This document shows, in pieces, positions 1 to 3,886 of a DNA stretch of 5,728 bases. Numbering within the stretch: the stretch's first letter is position 1; the number at the start of each line of letters is the position of its first letter. The position numbers were made by a program, and so were the translations under genes. Source of the DNA: Nitrospinae bacterium RIFCSPLOWO2_12_FULL_45_22 (GTDB taxonomy: Bacteria > 2-12-FULL-45-22); NCBI GenBank assembly GCA_001803565.1, contig MHDQ01000117.1, forward strand, positions 4,257 to 9,984. The letters are read 5' to 3'. Under the pieces are notes generated by a model. It ran no database searches. It saw nothing but the letters and a program-made list of their open reading frames with translations, and was not told the origin of the DNA.

Positions 1-63
1 AGCTATGAACTATGAGCTATGAGCTATGAGCTATGAGCTATCAGCTACCAGCTACCAGCTACC
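1..63 (+). repeat. Heptamer array A, AGCTATG orientation (cut by window edge)
   Basis: Nine 7-bp units run without a break: AGCTATG, AACTATG, three AGCTATG, AGCTATC, then three AGCTACC. The common core is AGCT followed by three variable bases. The array begins at base 1, so its true left end is outside the window. It ends exactly where the broken four-helix-bundle gene copy begins. The same order of variants (ATG, then ATC, then ACC) occurs before the intact four-helix gene at 774-801, but there only one AGCTACC is present. Unit number therefore differs between the two copies, as expected for slippage or unequal recombination. Confidence 0.95.
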
Positions 64-79
64 ATCAAAGGGGATGGCA

Positions 80-175
80 ATGGGATTTGCATTTGAAGAT
101 TTACAGGTTTATCAAAGGGCCCTGGAATTTTCCATTGCAGTAACTGATCGGTGTGTTCCGCGGTTAAAAAAATAA
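80..175 (+). pseudogene. Truncated 5' fragment of a four-helix-bundle protein gene
   Basis: Bases 61-148 match 799-886, the start region of the intact four-helix-bundle gene, with two substitutions in 88 bp (139 A versus G, 144 C versus T). The match includes the last heptamer unit, the AAGGGG ribosome binding site and the start codon. The reading frame from ATG 80 keeps the first 23 codons of the family (MGFAFEDLQVYQ and onward), leaves the homology after codon 23, adds eight unrelated codons and stops at TAA 173-175, giving 31 residues. The intact protein has 117. Only part of helix 1 remains, so a folded four-helix bundle is not expected. It is either a remnant of a duplicated cassette or the scar of a recombination that replaced the rest of the gene with the spacer and acyltransferase that follow. 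Confidence 0.85.
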
Positions 176-210
176 AAACCCTGTGCTCTTTGGTAAGTTT
201 ATCTATATAA
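149..210. other. Spacer with no gene; possible intergenic repeat debris
   Basis: This stretch lies between the end of the four-helix homology and the ribosome binding site of the acyltransferase gene. I see no gene beyond the tail of the broken frame. The text around 151-169 (GTGTTCCGCGGTTAAAA) and 180-193 (CTGTGCTCTTTGG) resembles degenerate intergenic repeats I have seen beside four-helix-bundle genes in other environmental genomes. That resemblance is from memory and unverified. No convincing -35/-10 pair with normal spacing was found, although TATATAA occurs at about 204-210. Confidence 0.35.
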
Positions 211-222
211 GAGGGGGCAGTT

Positions 223-705
223 ATGATGGAAGTATTAAAGATCATTGCGCCTGATGTGAAGCTGGGTAAGGATGTTAAGATCTATAACTTTGTTAATCTT
301 TATGGTTGCGAAATCGGTGATGAAACAAGGATTGGGACATTCGTGGAAATACAGAAGAATGTCAGAATTGGAAAGCAATGTAAGATTCAGAGCCATACAT
401 TTATTTGTGAAGGTGTGACCATCGAGGATGAAGTCATGATTGCTCATGGTGTGATGTTCATCAATGACCGTGACCCCCGGGCTGTCAACCACGATGGGTC
501 TTTACAAACGGAAGCCGATTGGACCTGTATTCCCACTTTAGTGAAAAAAGGGGCTTCTATAGGCTCAAATGCCACTATCATGTGTGGTGTAACCATTGGT
601 GAAGGGGCCCTGGTAGGTGCGGGTGCAGTGGTAACAAAAGACGTGCCGGCCGATACGGTTGTGATAGGCAATCCCGCACGGGTTTTGAGGAAACGAAGCT
701 CATAG
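223..705 (+). CDS. Left-handed beta-helix acyltransferase, WbpD/WlbB-like (probable nucleotide-sugar N-acetyltransferase)
   Basis: This 160-residue cytoplasmic protein is built from hexapeptide repeats, visible as I-G-x-x-x-x-I/V units over residues about 10-75 and 104-150 (for example IGDETRIGTFVEI and the IGSNATIMCGVTIGEGALVGAGAVV region), ending in the family signature GNPAR (149-153). The FIND segment (79-82) sits where WbpD-type enzymes carry a conserved Asn. Such enzymes acetylate the 3-amino group of UDP-2-acetamido-3-amino uronic acid using acetyl-CoA; this substrate is inferred from family resemblance and from the WbpB-like dehydrogenase downstream. ATG 223 follows GAGGGGG (211-217) by five bases; ATG 226 is equally possible. 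WbpD itself is about 190 residues, so this copy is short at its C-terminus. Its last two serine codons and TAG stop lie inside heptamer array B, suggesting the 3' end was trimmed by the repeat. Another O- or N-acetyltransferase of the same fold cannot be excluded. Confidence 0.85.
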   Translation: MMEVLKIIAPDVKLGKDVKIYNFVNLYGCEIGDETRIGTFVEIQKNVRIGKQCKIQSHTFICEGVTIEDEVMIAHGVMFINDRDPRAVNHDGSLQTEADWTCIPTLVKKGASIGSNATIMCGVTIGEGALVGAGAVVTKDVPADTVVIGNPARVLRKRSS

Positions 706-766
706 CTGTAAGCTGATAGCTCATAGCTGTAAGCTGATAGCTCATAGCTGTAAGCTGATAGCTCAT
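697..766 (-). repeat. Heptamer array B, AGCTCAT orientation
   Basis: Ten contiguous 7-bp units: AGCTCAT, AGCTGTA, AGCTGAT repeated three times as a 21-bp higher-order unit, then a final AGCTCAT. AGCTCAT and AGCTGAT arrays are the reverse complements of AGCTATG and AGCTATC arrays, so this block points the opposite way to array A. The first unit overlaps the end of the acyltransferase gene and supplies its stop codon. Because 7 is not a multiple of 3 and the units contain TAG and TAA at their joints, the array closes every forward reading frame within a short distance. The exact 21-bp periodicity implies recent expansion. Confidence 0.95.
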
Positions 767-798
767 AGGCATGAGCTATGAACTATGAGCTATCAGCT
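753..798. repeat. 16-bp perfect inverted repeat at the array B/C flip
   Basis: Bases 753-768 (AGCTGATAGCTCATAG) are the exact reverse complement of 783-798 (CTATGAGCTATCAGCT), leaving a 14-base loop. The structure forms where array B gives way to the oppositely oriented array C. The stem could form in RNA or as a cruciform in DNA. No run of T follows, so it does not look like an ordinary intrinsic terminator, though it could still slow exonucleases or act as a recombination or transposition end. Confidence 0.8.
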
Positions 799-801
799 AC
801 C
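774..801 (+). repeat. Heptamer array C, AGCTATG orientation
   Basis: Four units: AGCTATG, AACTATG, AGCTATC, AGCTACC. It follows array B after exactly one junction heptamer (AGGCATG, 767-773), so the 7-bp register is kept across the orientation flip. It ends just before the ribosome binding site of the four-helix gene, as array A ends before the broken copy. An ATG within it (785-787) opens a frame that reads through into the four-helix gene. Confidence 0.92.
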
Positions 802-805
802 ATCA

Positions 806-811
806 AAGGGG
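806..811 (+). promoter_or_regulatory. Ribosome binding site deciding the four-helix start
   Basis: AAGGGG ends directly before ATG 812 and six bases before ATG 818, so it serves the 818 start best. The same site is preserved in the truncated copy (68-73 before ATG 80), showing that the duplicated piece included the translation signal. Confidence 0.65.
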
Positions 812-817
812 ATGGCA

Positions 818-1171
818 ATGGGATTTGCATTTGAAGATTTACAGGTTTATCAAAGGGCCCTGGAATTTTCCATTGCGGTAATTGATATAATTGATGAAAT
901 CGATACGCCAAGGAAGCATTATAGACTGGTCGAACAGTTAGAAGCATCATGCACATCTGTGGCTTTGAACATTTCAGAAGGGAAGGGTCGGTTTTCCAAA
1001 AAGGAATTCAAGCAATTCTTATATATTGCCCGAGGGTCTCTTTATGAAACAATTACAATGCTGCAAATATTCAAGAAAAAAAGTTGGTTGGGTCAATCCG
1101 TTTATGTCAGGTTGTATTCTGAAGCTGAAGAGATAAATAAAATGCTTTCTGGACTAATAAACTCCATCTAA
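818..1171 (+). CDS. Four-helix-bundle protein (23S rRNA intervening-sequence / S23 family)
   Basis: The predicted soluble protein has 117 residues, normal for the family found in 23S rRNA intervening sequences and at many chromosomal sites, and related in fold to the Avd accessory protein of diversity-generating retroelements. Family landmarks are F-E-D-L-x-V-Y (5-11), Q40-L41 with A43-S44 and S47-V48, the NISEG motif (51-55), the S60-K-K-E-F block, and the I70-A-R-G-S-L-Y-E segment. Molecular function is unknown; the helices are basic and may bind nucleic acid. ATG 818 is chosen because AAGGGG (806-811) lies six bases upstream. ATG 812 abuts that site, and ATG 785 would add a repeat-encoded MSYQLPSKG peptide. 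The gene looks more A/T-rich than the glycan genes around it, is bracketed by inverted heptamer arrays, and has a truncated near-identical copy at 80, all consistent with a mobile or captured cassette between two biosynthetic genes. It shows no sign of a glycan role. Confidence 0.9.
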   Translation: MGFAFEDLQVYQRALEFSIAVIDIIDEIDTPRKHYRLVEQLEASCTSVALNISEGKGRFSKKEFKQFLYIARGSLYETITMLQIFKKKSWLGQSVYVRLYSEAEEINKMLSGLINSI

Positions 1172-1175
1172 GTAT

Positions 1176-1301
1176 AGCTCATAGCTGATAGCTGTAAGCT
1201 GATAGGGGATAGGGGATAGGGGATAGCTGTAAGCTGATAGCTGTAAGCTGATAGGGGATAGGGGATAGCTGTAAGCTGATAGCTCATAGCTGTAAGCTTA
1301 G
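1176..1301 (-). repeat. Heptamer array D, AGCTCAT orientation, with AGGGGAT variants
   Basis: Eighteen contiguous 7-bp units begin four bases after the four-helix stop codon. Types are AGCTCAT, AGCTGAT, AGCTGTA and a G-rich variant AGGGGAT, present three times at 1204-1224 and twice at 1253-1266. The AGCTGTA-AGCTGAT pair recurs between them. The last unit, AGCTTAG, is the junction to the opposite orientation. Orientation matches array B, so both lie downstream of a gene. The AGGGGAT runs appear in no other array of the window and look like local expansion of one mutated unit. Confidence 0.95.
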
Positions 1302-1321
1302 AACTATCAGCTATGAGCTAT
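1279..1321. repeat. 14-bp perfect inverted repeat at the array D/E flip
   Basis: Bases 1279-1292 (ATAGCTCATAGCTG) are the exact reverse complement of 1308-1321 (CAGCTATGAGCTAT), with a 15-base loop containing an AAGCTT site. As at the B/C flip, a hairpin forms where the array changes direction. No T-run follows, so an intrinsic terminator is not supported. Confidence 0.8.
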
Positions 1322-1350
1322 GAACTATGAGCTAGCAGCTATGAGCTAAA
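1302..1350 (+). repeat. Heptamer array E, AGCTATG orientation
   Basis: Seven units: AACTATC, two AGCTATG, AACTATG, AGCTAGC, AGCTATG and a degenerate AGCTAAA. It continues array D in the same 7-bp register with the direction reversed, making 25 uninterrupted units over 175 bp. Its last unit runs into the ribosome binding site of the dehydrogenase gene, so this array forms most of that gene's leader. Confidence 0.92.
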
Positions 1351-1356
1351 AAGGGG
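1351..1356 (+). promoter_or_regulatory. Ribosome binding site deciding the dehydrogenase start
   Basis: AAGGGG lies eight bases before ATG 1365. The upstream in-frame GTG at 1356 overlaps this site and is therefore unlikely to be the start. The A-run just before it is the degenerate final heptamer of array E. Confidence 0.65.
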
Positions 1357-1364
1357 TGATATAT

Positions 1365-2375
1365 ATGCTCAAGGTTGGTGTTATTGGATGTGGTTATTGG
1401 GGGCCGAATCTGATCAGAAACTTCGTCCAGATTAACGAGACCGAGGTAGCTCGTGTGGCCGACCTGGATGGGTCACGCCTGAGGCACATGAAAGGGCTTT
1501 ACCCGACGATTGAGACCACGGAAGATTATAGGGATATTATTACCGACCCCCAAATCGATATCGTAGCCGTGGCCACGCCGGTCCGTACACATTACCGGAT
1601 TGCCCTGGAAGCGCTCTCAGCCCAAAAACACGTATTCGTTGAAAAGCCGATTGCGGCATCTGTCCGGGAAGCGGAAGAGCTGATAGCCCTCGCGGAAAGG
1701 AATGAGCGAAAGCTGATGGTCGGTCATACCTTCCTGTACACCTCTGCGGTCCGAAAAATGAAGGAGATTATCGATGCTGATGAGCTTGGGGAAATATATT
1801 ACATCAACTCGCAGAGACTGAACCTGGGCCTGTTCCAACAGGACATCAACGTGATCTGGGACCTGGCCCCGCACGATATTTCGATCATATTATATCTGCT
1901 GGGTCAGGAGCCGCATTCAGTCCGTGCCATAGGCACATCCCATATCAATCCTGCTATAGAAGACATTGCCATATTGACCATGAATTTTGCCAACGGCCTG
2001 ATTGCCTTCATCCAGAGCAGTTGGCTCGACCCGGATAAGGTCCGAAAAATGACGATTGTAGGCAGTAAAAAGAGGCTGGTCTACGATGATGTCCAGCCCA
2101 CGGAAAAGATAAGGATTTACGATAAGGGTGTGGAAAAACCGGCACACTATAATACCTATGCGGAGTTTCCCTACTCGTATAAATACGGCGATATCATTAT
2201 CCCCAAACTGGATGGGGCTGAGCCGATTCACACCCAGTTAAGTCATTTTATCGAGTGTATAAACAATGGGGCCGCACCGATCAGCGACGGAAAAAGCGGT
2301 CTTCAGGTAGTGAAGATCCTCGAGGCGGCTCAAAGGTCTCTGTGCACGGGAAGCAGCCCGGTATCTATCGAATAA
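1365..2375 (+). CDS. Gfo/Idh/MocA-family sugar-nucleotide dehydrogenase, WbpB/WlbA-like
   Basis: The 336-residue cytoplasmic NAD(P)-dependent oxidoreductase has full family length. An N-terminal Rossmann fold is shown by VGVIGCGYWG (4-13, the GxGxxG dinucleotide loop). The family's catalytic lysine is K94 in the EKP motif (93-95), and D166 with H170 in WDLAPHD form the D-x-x-x-H pair expected in the active site. The second half is the alpha/beta substrate-binding domain. The closest recognised group is UDP-N-acetylglucosaminuronate 3-dehydrogenases (WbpB/WlbA), which oxidise the 3-hydroxyl before transamination and acetylation. Other members act on inositols or other sugars, so the substrate is inferred. 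The nearby WbpD-like acyltransferase supports the pathway, but the intervening aminotransferase is not in the window. The gene ends in tandem TAATAA, and the sugar transferase begins 10 bp after its first stop, indicating one operon. Confidence 0.88.
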   Translation: MLKVGVIGCGYWGPNLIRNFVQINETEVARVADLDGSRLRHMKGLYPTIETTEDYRDIITDPQIDIVAVATPVRTHYRIALEALSAQKHVFVEKPIAASVREAEELIALAERNERKLMVGHTFLYTSAVRKMKEIIDADELGEIYYINSQRLNLGLFQQDINVIWDLAPHDISIILYLLGQEPHSVRAIGTSHINPAIEDIAILTMNFANGLIAFIQSSWLDPDKVRKMTIVGSKKRLVYDDVQPTEKIRIYDKGVEKPAHYNTYAEFPYSYKYGDIIIPKLDGAEPIHTQLSHFIECINNGAAPISDGKSGLQVVKILEAAQRSLCTGSSPVSIE

Positions 2376-2385
2376 TAAATCCCCC

Positions 2386-3798
2386 ATGTTCCATCAACAA
2401 TTCTACATTATTGCCAACTTTCTGATGCTCCTGGATGGTGTGATTATTATCGCCACCGGGTATATGGCCTATTCCATCAGCCTGGAATTCAGGACCGAAG
2501 GCTTGATTATGGGCTGGTATGACTTTGTTGGCTCGGGCTTATTCTTGATGTTTATCAATAATCTATTTTTGGGAAGGTTTGGCTTTTATTCCCAGAGACG
2601 ATTTGCCTCAACCTGGGCCATGATTAAGGCCCTCTGTATGGCAGTCTCATTGGGTTTTATCGTCCTTTCTGCGGGTGTCCTTTTAATCGGGATCGAGCCT
2701 TTTTCCCGGGTGTTTTTTATTACCTATTTTTTGTCCGCAATGCTCGCCCTGATCATGACAAGGGTCATCCTGTATTATTACCTGGACCACCGGGCCCGGA
2801 CCAATCTCAACAGCCGCCAGATTCTCTTAATCGCAAGCAATGACCGGATCGGTATGGTAGCCGATGCCCTCTATCAGCAGCGCAGTTGGGGACATCAGGT
2901 AGTGGGATGCCTGAATGTCGATGGGGAAGGCAATACACAAGATTTGGACATACCGGTATTAGGAAATATCGATGACTTTGATAATATCCTGCGTGAACGG
3001 CAAATCGATGAGGTCATATTTGCCTTACCCAAGAATTATCCGCTCGATTTTATGATGTATTTGCGCAAGTGTGAGACCATAGGGGTCAGGGTCCGAATTG
3101 TGCCATCATTGTTCACCCCGGACCATTCGAGCCTGAAGGTCGAAAGCATCGCGGGTATACCCACCATTACCAACTATATCGGCAGTGCGAGCGCCTCCGG
3201 GCTGCTGTACAAGAGGGTCCTGGATTTAGTGGTAGGGCTATTCGGGTTCCTGGCTTTTATCCTGCTTTACCCGGTAGTCGGGCTGGCCATCAAATTGGAT
3301 TCGCCTGGTCCGGTGCTGTTCAAGCAGCGCAGAGTTGGTTTGCATGGCCGTCATTTTAATCTATACAAATTCCGTACCATGGTCTCAGATGCGGAATCGA
3401 AAAGGGCGGAAGTCACGATGGAGGCTGAGTCGGCCTGGCCGACCTTAAAGACGGAGAATGATTCCCGCATCACCAGGGTGGGACAATTCCTTCGGAAGGC
3501 TTCATTGGACGAATTTCCGCAATTTATCAACGTCTTAAAAGGTGAGATGAGTCTCGTAGGTACACGCCCGCCAATACCGGACGAAGTTGAACACTATGAG
3601 GACTGGCACCGGCGAAGGATTTCCATCAAGCCGGGTATTACTGGTCTGTGGCAGGTATCGGGCCGGAAAGAGATCACCGATTTTTCGCAGGTGGTGAAGC
3701 TCGACCTGAAATATATTGATAATTGGCGGTTTAGGCATGATTTTTGGTACCTGTGGAAGACCATCTGGGCCATCCTGGCCGGAAAAGGGGCGAAGTAG
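2386..3798 (+). CDS. Exopolysaccharide polyprenyl glycosylphosphotransferase (initiating sugar transferase)
   Basis: This 470-residue inner-membrane protein would move a sugar-1-phosphate from a nucleotide sugar to undecaprenyl phosphate, the first committed step of glycan assembly. The N-terminal half has about four hydrophobic helices (roughly 8-30, 47-64, 82-103, 106-132), then a soluble Rossmann-like CoA-binding-type domain (about 143-245, starting RQILLIASNDR). The C-terminal bacterial sugar transferase domain (about 275-470) opens with KRVLDLVVG and a hydrophobic segment (280-303). It carries SPGPVLFKQRRVG (306-318), YKFRTM (327-332), LDEFPQ with the Asp-Glu dyad D375-E376 equivalent to that of PglC-type enzymes, GEMSLVGTRP (386-395), and KPGITGLWQVSGR (415-427). 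All core motifs are intact and length is typical of the EpsB/WcaJ class. ATG 2386 lacks a clear ribosome binding site, so translation may be coupled to the dehydrogenase ending 10 bp upstream. The sugar cannot be read from sequence. Association with the downstream exosortase fits the EpsB-type enzymes of PEP-CTERM systems. Confidence 0.93.
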   Translation: MFHQQFYIIANFLMLLDGVIIIATGYMAYSISLEFRTEGLIMGWYDFVGSGLFLMFINNLFLGRFGFYSQRRFASTWAMIKALCMAVSLGFIVLSAGVLLIGIEPFSRVFFITYFLSAMLALIMTRVILYYYLDHRARTNLNSRQILLIASNDRIGMVADALYQQRSWGHQVVGCLNVDGEGNTQDLDIPVLGNIDDFDNILRERQIDEVIFALPKNYPLDFMMYLRKCETIGVRVRIVPSLFTPDHSSLKVESIAGIPTITNYIGSASASGLLYKRVLDLVVGLFGFLAFILLYPVVGLAIKLDSPGPVLFKQRRVGLHGRHFNLYKFRTMVSDAESKRAEVTMEAESAWPTLKTENDSRITRVGQFLRKASLDEFPQFINVLKGEMSLVGTRPPIPDEVEHYEDWHRRRISIKPGITGLWQVSGRKEITDFSQVVKLDLKYIDNWRFRHDFWYLWKTIWAILAGKGAK

Positions 3799-3802
3799 CC
3801 GT

Positions 3803-3810
3803 GGAGGAGG
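3803..3810 (+). promoter_or_regulatory. Orphan Shine-Dalgarno-like GGAGGAGG
   Basis: GGAGGAGG is the strongest ribosome-binding-type sequence in the window, yet no start codon follows at a usable distance; heptamer array F begins six bases later. It lies five bases after the sugar transferase stop. The exosortase start at 3887 is 76 bases further on and has its own GGGAG. One reading is that the array was inserted between this site and an original start codon. Chance, or a role as an RNA element, is also possible. Confidence 0.4.
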
Positions 3811-3815
3811 AATTT

Positions 3816-3846
3816 AGCTCATAGCTCATAGCTGTAAGCTCATAGC
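3816..3846 (-). repeat. Heptamer array F, AGCTCAT orientation (short)
   Basis: Four full units, AGCTCAT, AGCTCAT, AGCTGTA, AGCTCAT, then a partial AGC. The orientation is that of arrays B and D, again downstream of a gene block, here the dehydrogenase-sugar transferase pair. Unlike the others it is not followed by an oppositely oriented partner; 3847-3886 is ordinary leader sequence for the exosortase gene. Confidence 0.9.
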
Positions 3847-3886
3847 GGAAAAAGGACATTCTTGTAGGACTAAGTGGGAGAAAATT

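Noticed and set aside
204-210. -10 promoter element TATATAA before the acyltransferase gene
   Set aside because: No -35 box at 16-18 bp spacing was found, and a transcription start there would leave almost no leader before the ribosome binding site.
578-772. Minus-strand reading frame with repeated AMSYQLT peptides
   Set aside because: It is created by the 21-bp array read in reverse and overlaps the acyltransferase gene on the opposite strand; no ribosome binding site or family resemblance supports it.
753-798. Rho-independent terminator
   Set aside because: The stem is perfect but A/T-containing, and no T-run follows. The same is true at 1279-1321 and 5670-5703.
697-801. CRISPR array
   Set aside because: Units are 7 bp and directly adjacent with no unique spacers, and no cas gene is present. 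The 21-bp period is a higher-order tandem repeat.
818-1171. Diversity-generating retroelement accessory gene (Avd)
   Set aside because: The fold family is related, but no reverse transcriptase, template repeat or variable repeat is visible in the window.
818-1171. 23S rRNA intervening sequence
   Set aside because: This protein family occurs in such sequences, but the flanks here are protein-coding genes and no rRNA sequence is present.
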